From an uncultured Myxococcales bacterium (GTDB taxonomy: Bacteria; Myxococcota_A; UBA9042): a stretch of 64,000 nt of DNA. Location of the stretch: contig CAJBNH010000031.1 of assembly GCA_903955385.1 (NCBI GenBank), forward strand, positions 24,650-88,649, given 5' to 3'. The position numbers and the translations under genes were made by a program. The notes below the pieces were generated by a model. It was not told where the DNA came from. It did no database searches and worked only from the letters and a program-made list of their open reading frames with translations. Shown one piece after another: positions 17,191-25,400 of the stretch (within the stretch, counting starts at the first letter, position 1; every line of letters begins with the position of its first letter).

Positions 17191-18995
17191 CGACAAGCCG
17201 GGCGAACGATACCGCGCTGCACGCGCGGCAACGCCCGAATCTTGTGCGGTTTCTGGCCATGATCGCAATGACAGCAGTTGCGACGACGACCTGCGGTGGG
17301 GACCCGACGCGGTCCTTTCCGGCGCTGACCCGGGTGGTGGTGCCGGTGCCCCTCAGGGCGGGTAGCCCGGTGAGCGTGCATGGATTTGGCCTTGCGGGTG
17401 CGACGTTGCGACTCGAGGGGGGCTCCGACCCGGTCGCGATCGAGCTGTCGCTGACGGCGGTGGGGGCCGATGGCGTAGAGGTCGCGGGAGGGACTGTTCC
17501 CGCTGACGTCGGCTGGACTGAGGGTCGTGTGGTCGATCGGGCCTGTCTGGCGGAGGCGGGAGCACTGGCTCCGTGCCTGCCGGTCGCGACGAGTTGGACG
17601 CGCGAGGTGCCGGCCGTCGCCGTGCTGTGGGGCGGGGGCAAGGTGCAGTTCGGCGACCCGATCACCCTCGCGTCGGACGGCCTGCTGCTGCCCGGCGAGG
17701 GTACGGTCACGCTGCAATCGGTGCCGACGTCAGGCGGGGCCGTTTCGGAACCCTGCGTGGCGACGACGGATCTGCAAACCGGGCGCAGTGTGGCGCGAGT
17801 GGAAGCGGTCCCCGCGTGGTTGGGGCTGACGCCGGGTGCGCGGTCGTTGCGGCTGCGACTGGTGCAAACGACGGTGACCGAGAGCCGAGTCGGACCGTGG
17901 TCGGAACCGGTGGCGGTCGAGGTCGTCGCGGCCCAGCTGACGGCCGACGTCCACGGGGAACTGCGGCGTGGTTGGCTGGCGCCGCTGACCGTTCATGGCG
18001 TGCCGAGTGGCGGCTGGCAGGTGCGCCTGACCGGAACGTGGCAGGCGGACGGAAAGGAACCGGCGACCTGGACCGACACGGCGGCGCGGTTGCTGGACGG
18101 CCAGACTTGGGCGGGCCAGCCAGCGGTGTGGTGGGGCAGTCCGTGGTTCCTGAATCAGATCCAACCACTGCTGGGAGCGACGTCTTCGACCGCCACGTTG
18201 CAGGGAGAAGCCCGTTTGGTCGTGCGGAGCGGTCAGGACTCCTGGTGGGGACCCGCGGTGCCGGTGCTGTGGCCGGTGCGCCCGACCGTGCAAGTGATCG
18301 AAGTCGAGCTGGGTGACGCGTTTGCGGTGGGTCTGGGGCGACTGGGGCTTGGCAACCACGTCGCGGAGGTGCGCCAACGCGTGATCGCGCGTTTGACCGG
18401 CCATTTCGCGGGCCTGTCGGTGGTCGTCGCGGCGCAGAGGCCGGCTGGTGCCGTCGAGGTGCTGCAGCTCGCCGTGCTGGACCGGGACCCCAATGGCTTC
18501 GACCTGTTGGGCAGCGACAATTCGGTGGGCAAGGACGTGGGCAACACGACGTTGGACGAGCGGCTGACGGGTTACGGCGCTGCAGCGGCGGTCGCAGGCC
18601 AAACCGCTTACGGCGGGGTGTTCCTGAACGGTCTGTTCCTGTTCTCTGCCCAGCTGCATCCCGGCGAGGGTCAGGCAACAGATCAATTCGACGCGATTTT
18701 TGGTCCGTGGTCGCCCCGACTGGGTGGCACGCCGGCCCCACTTGGACAGGTCCCTGAGCTGGCCGTCGAGACCGCCGCTCGCCTGATCGCGCACACCGCC
18801 GCCCACGAGATCGGGCACGCGTTGGGCTTGCCGGCCGGTACCGATGCCTACCACCACCCCGGCGACCATCCCGGCTGGATCATGGATGAGGGTACAGCGC
18901 GACCGTTTGCCGAACGTGCCGGGCTGCCCGGTGCCGCGCCTGTCGTCTGGGGGCCCGTCGACGACGCCTATCTGCAAGCCATCCTGCCGCCTTGA
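17187..18995 (+). CDS. Predicted metalloprotease-like lipoprotein (HExxH)
   Basis: 602 residues. The GTG start overlaps the preceding stop. A hydrophobic segment ending AVATTTCGG gives a probable lipoprotein signal. Most of the chain is beta-rich, with repeated Ig-like segments (for example RVVVPVPLRAGSPVSVHGFG). Near the C-terminus is HEIGHALGLPAGTDAYHH (H540, E541, H544), followed by WIMDEG with a Met that could be a metzincin Met-turn (M566). The usual third ligand position (550) is Ala, so D553 or H556 would have to replace it. This fits a secreted zinc peptidase of metzincin type, but activity is inference. It is followed by the DUF192 gene. Confidence 0.75.
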   Translation: MTTSRANDTALHARQRPNLVRFLAMIAMTAVATTTCGGDPTRSFPALTRVVVPVPLRAGSPVSVHGFGLAGATLRLEGGSDPVAIELSLTAVGADGVEVAGGTVPADVGWTEGRVVDRACLAEAGALAPCLPVATSWTREVPAVAVLWGGGKVQFGDPITLASDGLLLPGEGTVTLQSVPTSGGAVSEPCVATTDLQTGRSVARVEAVPAWLGLTPGARSLRLRLVQTTVTESRVGPWSEPVAVEVVAAQLTADVHGELRRGWLAPLTVHGVPSGGWQVRLTGTWQADGKEPATWTDTAARLLDGQTWAGQPAVWWGSPWFLNQIQPLLGATSSTATLQGEARLVVRSGQDSWWGPAVPVLWPVRPTVQVIEVELGDAFAVGLGRLGLGNHVAEVRQRVIARLTGHFAGLSVVVAAQRPAGAVEVLQLAVLDRDPNGFDLLGSDNSVGKDVGNTTLDERLTGYGAAAAVAGQTAYGGVFLNGLFLFSAQLHPGEGQATDQFDAIFGPWSPRLGGTPAPLGQVPELAVETAARLIAHTAAHEIGHALGLPAGTDAYHHPGDHPGWIMDEGTARPFAERAGLPGAAPVVWGPVDDAYLQAILPP

Positions 18996-19069
18996 GCTTG
19001 GGCTTGTGGGCGGAGCCGTGCCGACCCACAATCCGGGCCTTCCGGGACCCTTTCTCTGGAGCGCGCCGC

Positions 19070-19645
19070 ATGCGACTGACCGCCGTTACCGCCTTGCTGT
19101 TGACCGTTGGCGCCGCGATACCCTGCTGCAGTCGCTCGAGCGTGCCCAGCCCGGTCGATCCACCTGTGGCGCGGGCGCCCGAGCCAGAAGCGGCCTCTCA
19201 ACCTCGCATCATTCCTCACTTTCCCGGTCGCGGCCGCGTGCGCGTGAGCGGGCGCGCCGAGCTTGCTCCCTTTGAGGTCGAGGTCGCGCGAACCGAGGGG
19301 GAACTCTCGCAAGGTCTGATGTTCCGAAAGGAGCTGCCCGACCACCACGGCATGGTCTTCGAGATGGGCTACGACCGCGACTGGTCGTTCTACATGCGCA
19401 ACACCTATGTGCGCCTGGACATGATCTTCATCGACGCGGACTGGCGCGTGGTCGGCGTGGTCGAGAACGTGCCGCCGTTGACGGAGGACTCTCGGTCGGT
19501 CGGCGCGCCGTCGCGGTTCGTGCTGGAGCTTGCGGCGCACGAGGCCCGACGCGCCGGCATTCAGGCGGGAACGCAGCTTGCGTTCGAGAAGCTGGCCGAC
19601 GCGCCCGCCCCCGCACAGGACGCTGCAACCAGGAGCCGCCGGTGA
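19070..19645 (+). CDS. DUF192 family lipoprotein
   Basis: 191 residues. The ATG at 19070 opens a signal ending AIPCC, a plausible lipobox; a TTG start overlapping the previous stop would add 26 residues ahead of the signal and is less likely. The mature part is a DUF192 domain: FEVEVARTEGELSQGLMFRK, HGMVFEM, WSFYMRNTYVRLDMIFID, and VVGVVENVPPLTED. DUF192 proteins are small beta-barrel-like domains of unknown role found free or beside transporters. It is coupled by a GTGA overlap to the following gene. Confidence 0.88.
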   Translation: MRLTAVTALLLTVGAAIPCCSRSSVPSPVDPPVARAPEPEAASQPRIIPHFPGRGRVRVSGRAELAPFEVEVARTEGELSQGLMFRKELPDHHGMVFEMGYDRDWSFYMRNTYVRLDMIFIDADWRVVGVVENVPPLTEDSRSVGAPSRFVLELAAHEARRAGIQAGTQLAFEKLADAPAPAQDAATRSRR

Positions 19646-20220
19646 CCGACGCTCGCCGCGAGTGGTTCGAGGTCCTGGACCAGGACGCCCGCGCGGTGGC
19701 GACGCTGCTGCGCTCGCCTGCGGCCCCGAAAACGGCCCGGCAGTCGGCGCGGGCCTGCTTGGGTCGCGCGGCGCAACTGCTGGAGACGCAATCGGAACAT
19801 TTGGATGGTGACGGGGGCGAACCGGCGAGCGACGAGGTCACAGCCGGGCACGTCGAGGTCAGCGACGCAGACGTGCTTGCCTTGGTGTTGGCGCTGGCTG
19901 ACCACCGTCGCAGCTTGGGCGACCATCGCGCCGGACTGCGTCCGTTGCGAGAGGTGTGGCGGCGGTCGCCCCTGCCCGAACGTCTGCAGCTGCCCTTGGG
20001 TGCGAGCCGGGTGTTGGCGCTGGTCGTCGCCATCGACGGCAGGTTCAACGCCACGATGGCGCTGAGTGCTGAGCGGTTGGGGTGGTTCGAGAAGCGATGC
20101 AGCGAGCCCGATCCGACCCGGGTCGCCAAGGTGCGGCCGCCCGATGCCGAGGCTTCGAGCCGGCTGGATGGCAGCGAGCTGGAGCTGCTGGTGAAGGCCG
20201 GCCGCTCGCGATTCTCGTAG
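19642..20220 (+). CDS. Hypothetical helical protein coupled to the DUF192 gene
   Basis: 192 residues, GTG start in a GTGA overlap with AGGAG 6 bases upstream. Largely alpha-helical, Arg/Ala/Leu-rich, with no signal, membrane segment or cysteine cluster beyond two scattered Cys. The section DVLALVLALADHRRSLGDH may be a helical bundle. No family recognised. As the fourth and last gene of a coupled set, it presumably contributes to the same process, but the sequence gives no function. Confidence 0.7.
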   Translation: MTDARREWFEVLDQDARAVATLLRSPAAPKTARQSARACLGRAAQLLETQSEHLDGDGGEPASDEVTAGHVEVSDADVLALVLALADHRRSLGDHRAGLRPLREVWRRSPLPERLQLPLGASRVLALVVAIDGRFNATMALSAERLGWFEKRCSEPDPTRVAKVRPPDAEASSRLDGSELELLVKAGRSRFS

Positions 20221-20298
20221 GCCATAGCGCAGGAAAAACGGCTTGGAAAACAGCGTGGTGACCCGCGAGACGTGCGTGCGGGTCGGTGCGGGCTTGCG

Positions 20299-20328
20299 TT
20301 GTGGCGCGGCACGGTTTGCGGCTATGCT
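20299..20328 (+). promoter_or_regulatory. Candidate promoter of the Cys-rich lipoprotein gene
   Basis: -35 TTGTGG, 18-base spacer, -10 TATGCT (4 of 6), about 80 bases before the start codon and inside the only gap in this stretch (20221-20406). Confidence 0.35.
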
Positions 20329-20406
20329 GCGCCGCTCTGCGCCCAAGAGCGTCCGGGGGGGCGAAGCGGGCGAACAATTGCACGACGGGCGACCACGGAG
20401 GCAGCG

Positions 20407-22617
20407 GTGAACATGCGCAAATTCGTTCGAATTGGCTGGGGCTTGGCTGCTTGCGTGGGCATGGCGCTGGCAGCGGGTTGCAGCGGGGGCGAGGAAACGG
20501 TTGAGGTTGCCGCCACTTGCGGCGGACAGCCTTCGTGCCTCAACGACAAGGGCCAGGAGAACCTCGGCCTGTGCCCTGCACCGCAGTCGGAGTGGTCCTG
20601 CATCCAAGGCTGCTGCGTCGAGAAGATGCTGTGCAAGTCGAACGCCGAGTGCGCAGTCAGGCTGGGCACCGATGCGTGCCCGGACGGCAGGTTCACCTGC
20701 GGCTGCGATGTGGAATCGGGTGCGTGCATCCAGACGATGTGCGCCAACGACTCGGGCTGCGCCGACGGCCAGCAGTGCCACCAGGGCGGTTGCCGGGCAC
20801 CACTGACGACGACCGACCTGTCTGCACGGCTGCTGCGGCCGGTGTGGATCGGTGCGCCGGGTGCGGTCTTCGACGCCGCAATCGCGCTGGGAGCCCAAGC
20901 GGTTGACGGTCAGGGCAACGTGGAGCCCAAGGCTGCGTTTGTCTGGCAGCTGGCGACCAGCGATGCATTTACCTTGGCCGACGGCAAGTTGACCGCCACC
21001 GGCAAGCCTGGCCACGCGACGATCACGGCGACCGTCGTCGGCGCGTCGAAGGCGGCGTCCGCCCCCGCCGACCTGTGGAATCTCGGCCCCTTGCCGCAAG
21101 GCCAGAACCTGCGCGTCACCGTGGTCGACGACGTGAAGCTGACGCAGCTGACGGGCCACGTCGTGGTCATCGGGTTGTCGGGCGAGGCCACCCCCGTGCA
21201 GGCCCCGCTCGCAGACGGTCAGGCGGCGTTCGCGGGTGTTCAATTCCCCTGCGACATCCACTTCTTCAACGATGACCACGCGCCGGTGTCGGTGTTGGGT
21301 TATGACCCCGCTGGCGGTCCTGCCGACGTCGTGCTTCCGTCGCCGCTGCACCACTTTGCGGAGATCGCCTTCGATGCCGACGACAAGCTGGACATGTCGA
21401 AGACCACGTTGGTGAACGCCGACCTGCTGGGTGGCACCCACGACTATCCGGGAACGGGCGAGGCCGCACTGGGGCTGACTTCGCTGGCGTTCGGGCCCTC
21501 GCTGCTCAACTTCAGCGTCGACTCGATCCTCGGGCCGACCGTGCAGCGGCCGTTCGACAAGGACGCGCCCAGCTTCGTGAATCCCGACCCAAGCAAGCCG
21601 CAGGAGGTGCCGGGCGGCATCACCTTCGTCCTGGGCAAGCCGGTGGTGACCAGCTATGTGCTCGCAGGCCCCCCGGGCAACAGCATCCTGTGGACGCTGG
21701 CAGGCCGACTGAGCCTGACCGAATTGCTGGGCGAGATCAGCAAGATCTTCGACGCGGTGGATGGCGGACTGGACGTGGGCAAGGTCGTCAGCGTGCTGCT
21801 GCCGCATCTGGCCGGGTTCCAGTCGCAGGTCGTCACGGAGCTGGCGTTTGCAAGTGAATTCGCGCCGCCCATGAAGCAGCTGAATCTGGCGCCGACGTTC
21901 CCTCTCGGGCTGCGAACCCAGATCAAGCTGCCGACGCTGCCCAAGGTCGGCGAAGGCTGGGCGGACCTCGCTTTCGTGGTCGGCGGAGCGCTGCTGCCGT
22001 CGGGCGACATCGTGCCGCTGGGCCTGACTGCGGGCTCGGACTCGATCGACAAGGAAGACATCGCGGACGGCAAGATCGACGGTGACGCGGTCGAGCCAGG
22101 GACCCAGCCGCTGCCGTTGAGCGTCGCGCCCCTGCACAGTGGCTTGCGCGTCGGTGAGGCGAACCATGTGCTGGTGACGGCGGCGATCATTCTGGGCGGT
22201 AACGGCAAGAAGGAGGGAGGTTCGATCCTGATCGGTGCCCCCGGCGCCATCACCGCAACCGTCAACCTTCCGGACTTCCTTGCGTTCCCTGCCGGCTCCA
22301 GTTGGAACGCGGCCACGCGCGAGGTCCTTGCGGCTGCGGTTGACGGCTCGCAGTTCTATCGCGTGACCCTGATCGGTCCGCAGAACCGTCAGTGGCTGGT
22401 CGTGGCACCTGGCAATCTTGCTGGCAAAACCCTGAAGCTGCCGGACCTGACCCTGTTCGGTGCCAAGAGTGACCCGACGACCGAGGTCAAGCGCGCGCTG
22501 GTCGCCGCCTTCGAGCTCGCGGTGCCGACGTCGTTCCCGGCTTTGGTCGGACCCGGTGGCCTGACCGACCTGGTGCGGCAGGTGCGGCGGACGGCGTTTC
22601 TGGACGCCACGCCTTAG
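20407..22617 (+). CDS. Large Cys-rich surface lipoprotein with Ig-like region
   Basis: 736 residues. GTG at 20407 sits 5 bases after GGAGG; the ATG two codons later is also possible. The lipobox is LAAGCS. Residues 30-130 hold about 18 cysteines in CxxxxxCxxG-type spacing (ECAVRLGTDACPDGRF, NDSGCADGQQCHQGGC), like the Cys-rich repeats common on myxobacterial surface proteins. A BIG2-like strand region follows (VWQLATSDAFTLADGKLTATG then ATITATVVG), after which comes a long beta-rich domain with no recognised family. It probably faces outward on the outer membrane. Substrate or partner unknown. Confidence 0.85.
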   Translation: MNMRKFVRIGWGLAACVGMALAAGCSGGEETVEVAATCGGQPSCLNDKGQENLGLCPAPQSEWSCIQGCCVEKMLCKSNAECAVRLGTDACPDGRFTCGCDVESGACIQTMCANDSGCADGQQCHQGGCRAPLTTTDLSARLLRPVWIGAPGAVFDAAIALGAQAVDGQGNVEPKAAFVWQLATSDAFTLADGKLTATGKPGHATITATVVGASKAASAPADLWNLGPLPQGQNLRVTVVDDVKLTQLTGHVVVIGLSGEATPVQAPLADGQAAFAGVQFPCDIHFFNDDHAPVSVLGYDPAGGPADVVLPSPLHHFAEIAFDADDKLDMSKTTLVNADLLGGTHDYPGTGEAALGLTSLAFGPSLLNFSVDSILGPTVQRPFDKDAPSFVNPDPSKPQEVPGGITFVLGKPVVTSYVLAGPPGNSILWTLAGRLSLTELLGEISKIFDAVDGGLDVGKVVSVLLPHLAGFQSQVVTELAFASEFAPPMKQLNLAPTFPLGLRTQIKLPTLPKVGEGWADLAFVVGGALLPSGDIVPLGLTAGSDSIDKEDIADGKIDGDAVEPGTQPLPLSVAPLHSGLRVGEANHVLVTAAIILGGNGKKEGGSILIGAPGAITATVNLPDFLAFPAGSSWNAATREVLAAAVDGSQFYRVTLIGPQNRQWLVVAPGNLAGKTLKLPDLTLFGAKSDPTTEVKRALVAAFELAVPTSFPALVGPGGLTDLVRQVRRTAFLDATP

Positions 22618-22659
22618 CCGACTCGTCCCCACAAGCTTGGAATCCGGACCTTTCGCGGG

Positions 22660-23562
22660 TCAGCCCTGTGGCTGCATCCGGCCGTCGCGCCACACGAATC
22701 GCTGGACGTCAGGCTCGTGGCGCTCCCGGTGCACGCGCACGGCTTCGCGCCACGCTTCGGCCTGCGGGTGCTGCGGGTCGCTGGGCAACAGCACGGCCGG
22801 CCCCTGTCCCGATTCTGCAATGCGGAACGGCTCGTAGCGCGGCCCGACGCCGCCGTCGCCGAGTTGCCGCAGGACGTCTTGGGGTCGCGTCCCCAGACCG
22901 CCCAGTCGCGCCAGGGTGTGCCAGGTAGGCGGCGGCAGAAGAATCGGCCCGTTGCAGGCGTGCGAGGCCATCGCGTCGGCCGGCGTGAGCCACTGGACTT
23001 CGGTCGACTCGTGCCCGTCGGTTTGGGCGTGCTGGCCCTTGGGCAGCAGGGCGGCGAAGAACCACGCGTCGAAGCGCACCGGCTCGGCCGCGGGAGTCAG
23101 CCAGCGGGCAAACGGCACCAGCAGGTCCAAAGCCAGCGTCAGCCCCGCCGCCGTGAGGACGCGATGGTGGTCGGCCGCTTCCAGGCGGTGCCCTCGATGC
23201 AATGACCTGAGTTCGCTGTGGATCTCGGTCAGCTGATCGGCAGTGGGCCAGCGCCCGTCGGCCGTGCGGGCGAGCAGAACCAGCGCCTCCTCGTCCAGCT
23301 CGCGCAACCCTGACACGAAGGCCGCGCGCGCCAGTTGCAGGTCGTCGATCCCTAACAGATTCGCGCACTCTCGGTCAGAGCGTCCCTGCGCGGGCGCGTC
23401 GAAGTCTGCGGGGTCCAGCTTGCCGCCGGGAAAGACCGTCGCGCCGCCCATGAAGCTGCTGGCCTGGTGGCGACGCATCACCAGCGACTCGCAAGCACCC
23501 GTGGGGCCCTCGCGCAGCAGCACGACGGTGGCGGCAAACGTCGGCGGCTGGGGACCGGACAT
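22660..23562 (-). CDS. Nudix hydrolase, NUDT19/RP2-like
   Basis: 300 residues. The N-terminal half has the Nudix fold: TFAATVVLLREG, GGATVFPGGKLDPAD, and RAAFVSGLRELDEEALVLL, with a Nudix box whose Gly and REL-DEEA halves are separated by an insertion as in the NUDT19 (RP2) subgroup. These enzymes hydrolyse nucleoside diphosphates linked to other moieties, often CoA esters; the substrate here is not determined. The C-terminal half includes WFFAALLPKGQ and TEVQWLTPADA, also typical of the subgroup. It follows the alpha/beta-hydrolase-like gene on the same strand in reading order but lies 8 bases from its stop on the far side, so it is transcribed upstream of nothing else here and faces the Cys-rich lipoprotein gene convergently. 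Confidence 0.88.
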   Translation of the reverse strand: MSGPQPPTFAATVVLLREGPTGACESLVMRRHQASSFMGGATVFPGGKLDPADFDAPAQGRSDRECANLLGIDDLQLARAAFVSGLRELDEEALVLLARTADGRWPTADQLTEIHSELRSLHRGHRLEAADHHRVLTAAGLTLALDLLVPFARWLTPAAEPVRFDAWFFAALLPKGQHAQTDGHESTEVQWLTPADAMASHACNGPILLPPPTWHTLARLGGLGTRPQDVLRQLGDGGVGPRYEPFRIAESGQGPAVLLPSDPQHPQAEAWREAVRVHRERHEPDVQRFVWRDGRMQPQG

Positions 23563-23570
23563 GACGTGGG

Positions 23571-24842
23571 CTAGCCCTTGCAGTTCGGGAACTTGGCGGG
23601 GTCGAGCAGCCTCGTCAGATAGCCCGGCAGGACCATCGTGAAGAGCTCTTCGGGCGTGACCTCGTCGTAGTCCGCTCCGGCATAGGGAGCCGGCGCCATG
23701 CCGTTACCGTAGTCGCCCTCCAGCCAGCAGTGCTGCCCTTGGGCCTCCAGCGCAGCACACGTCTCCTCGTCTACCGCTGCCTGGCACTCCGGCATGTTGT
23801 TCAGCGCAAAGAACTTCGCCTCAGACGACGCGACCTTCTCGATGGCGATGCGGCTGGCCCAGTGGCTGGGCAGGCGGTGGTCGTACTTGAACTGCAGCCG
23901 CTGGTAGCGCTGGAACACCTTCTTGAGGTAGGTCGACGGCTCGCGGACCATCCACCACGAGTTGTCGCTGCACTTCTGACCCGTCAGCGTGATCGGCCAA
24001 GCGCCCTCAGCACACACGATGCTGGCCGACTTGCCGTTCTGGGCAGGGGGATACTGGGCCGACTGCGGCGCAGCGTTGAAGTTGCAGGCGGTGGGAGAGA
24101 CGCCCGGGCCGTCGCTGGGGCCGATGCTCAGCTGCGAGTTCTCCGACGCCTCACTGATCGAGCAACGGTCAAGCGGCCCCTCGACGTCGAGCAGGAAGGC
24201 CGTCAGCTTCAGGGCCCCCGTGTTGTAGACCGTGATCGCGCGGGTCACCGGGATCAGGCCCGCACCGATGGTGATGAAGCCCACCTGCTTCTTGTCGACC
24301 GACTCGCGCGACGACTGGATGAGCACCATCTCCTTGACCGCCGCCTCGGCATAGATGCCGCCGACGTCGTTGGCCGGCCCCTCGGACTTGTAGGACCCCT
24401 GGCCCAGCCCGGGAAGGTTGAAGACGACGACGTTGATCCCCAAACACCCGGCCATCTTGCTGGCGGGCTCGACGTAGTTTGGATACGCCTGCGGGTCGTC
24501 TGCGAGGCCGGAGCGCAGGTCCGACACGATGATCGCCAGCGGACACGTAGCCCCCACCTGACAGTTGGCAGGCTGCAGGAACGTGCCCTTGACCTTTGCG
24601 GTGATCATCTGGCCGTCTTCGCCAGGAACCTTGATCGGGGTGGAGAACGGTGTCGGCATCACCTGCTGGCACTCGGGGACGACCGGGGTGTCCTCAGCCG
24701 TGTCCTCGACGGTGGTGTCCGTTCCGCCCGCAGTGTCGGTCGTAGAAGTGCCGTCGGTACCGCAGCCACCCGCCAGCATCAGCACGGTCGCACACGTCGC
24801 CATCGCCACTGCTGCCTTCGCGTTCCAGAAACGTTGCCGCAT
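23571..24842 (-). CDS. Alpha/beta-hydrolase-like lipoprotein without nucleophile serine
   Basis: 423 residues. The ATG at 24840-24842 has GGAGG 5 bases upstream, and the lipobox is LAGGCG. A Thr/Asp-rich linker is followed by an alpha/beta-hydrolase-like core: CPLAIIVSDLRSG, INVVVFNLPGLGQGS, and GFITIGAG at the expected nucleophile elbow (normally GxSxG). Ser is replaced by Ile-Gly, so hydrolytic activity is doubtful. Several cysteines in the C-terminal half (ECQAAVDEETCAAL, QHCW) suggest disulfides. A promoter is visible 50-80 bases upstream. The Nudix gene starts 8 bases after its stop codon and may share its transcript. Confidence 0.75.
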   Translation of the reverse strand: MRQRFWNAKAAVAMATCATVLMLAGGCGTDGTSTTDTAGGTDTTVEDTAEDTPVVPECQQVMPTPFSTPIKVPGEDGQMITAKVKGTFLQPANCQVGATCPLAIIVSDLRSGLADDPQAYPNYVEPASKMAGCLGINVVVFNLPGLGQGSYKSEGPANDVGGIYAEAAVKEMVLIQSSRESVDKKQVGFITIGAGLIPVTRAITVYNTGALKLTAFLLDVEGPLDRCSISEASENSQLSIGPSDGPGVSPTACNFNAAPQSAQYPPAQNGKSASIVCAEGAWPITLTGQKCSDNSWWMVREPSTYLKKVFQRYQRLQFKYDHRLPSHWASRIAIEKVASSEAKFFALNNMPECQAAVDEETCAALEAQGQHCWLEGDYGNGMAPAPYAGADYDEVTPEELFTMVLPGYLTRLLDPAKFPNCKG

Positions 24843-24893
24843 CGCATCCTCCGGTCGCCGACAGGGCCGCAGAGACCGTCTGCGGGCGCCGGG

Positions 24894-24921
24894 ATTGTAC
24901 CCGCACGGGCGTCGCCCACAA
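24894..24921 (-). promoter_or_regulatory. Predicted promoter of the hydrolase-like lipoprotein gene
   Basis: Minus strand: -35 TTGTGG (24916-24921), 16-base spacer, -10 TACAAT (24894-24899, 5 of 6). Transcription would begin about 45 bases before the start codon. Confidence 0.5.
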
Positions 24922-25219
24922 CCTCTGCGGAGACACCGCGAGGTCGAATCGAGCACTGGCGCGGCCCTGAAGAAAATTCCCTTTCATTTGCAGGTGATTA
25001 TCGTCAACGCCCCGGATCGTCGGACGATGGCGATCGCTGGGGTTCCAGACCGACGCGAGCCGGGCATCTGCGGCCGCGCAGCCTTGCGAAAGCGAGCGAT
25101 CGAGAGACGCGGAGGGATCGCCTTCTCCGGAGCTCGCGCGGGGGTTCCCGCGGGGATGGTTGGGGGGGCCAAGGGAGCCCTGACCATGGACAACCTCCCG
25201 ACCCGGCAGGCCTTCACGG

Positions 25220-25249
25220 TTGACACTGCGAGGCCTCCGTTCCTATCCT
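25220..25249 (+). promoter_or_regulatory. Predicted dcw (mraZ) promoter
   Basis: -35 TTGACA (25220-25225, perfect), 18-base spacer, -10 TATCCT (25244-25249, 4 of 6). The expected transcription start is near 25256, exactly where the MraZ boxes begin, and about 145 bases before the mraZ GTG. Confidence 0.65.
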
Positions 25250-25255
25250 CGCCAA

Positions 25256-25300
25256 GTGGGAGAAAGTGGATCGCAGCGGGTAGTTGTGGATCACACTGGA
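25256..25300 (+). promoter_or_regulatory. MraZ operator: five direct repeats with 10-base period
   Basis: Five pentamers start every 10 bases: GTGGG (25256), GTGGA (25266), GCGGG (25276), GTGGA (25286), CTGGA (25296). MraZ is known to bind TGGGN-type direct repeats with this helical period upstream of its own gene and to repress the dcw promoter. The array overlaps the predicted transcription start, so binding by MraZ should block or modulate the first rounds of transcription. The site assignment is by pattern; binding has not been tested. Confidence 0.7.
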
Positions 25301-25400
25301 GACTCCCCGGCACCTTCGGATTCCCCGACAGCATCGCAGGATGCAAGACCCTGACTCTCTTGTTGTTTCTGACGGCGATCGAGCCGTGGGCAGGCGACAC

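Larger units (their letters stand above)
24843..25400. other. Divergent intergenic region upstream of the dcw cluster
   Basis: 558 bases without a gene between the leftward lipoprotein and mraZ. It holds the leftward promoter at 24894-24921, the rightward dcw promoter at 25220-25249, the MraZ box array at 25256-25300 and about 100 bases of mraZ leader. I see no convincing small gene in 24922-25219. Confidence 0.75.

Noticed and set aside
19561..22632. Very long open frame on the minus strand opposite the Cys-rich lipoprotein and the genes before it
   Set aside because: It is antisense to several genes with clear signals and start sites, has low-complexity Arg/Gln/His-rich composition, and no ribosome binding site.
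24935..24970. TTCGAATC-like segment suggesting a tRNA T-arm
   Set aside because: No acceptor or anticodon stem can be formed around it.
25000..25015. GATAAT box on the minus strand upstream of the hydrolase-like lipoprotein
   Set aside because: No matching -35 at proper distance; a better promoter lies at 24894-24921.
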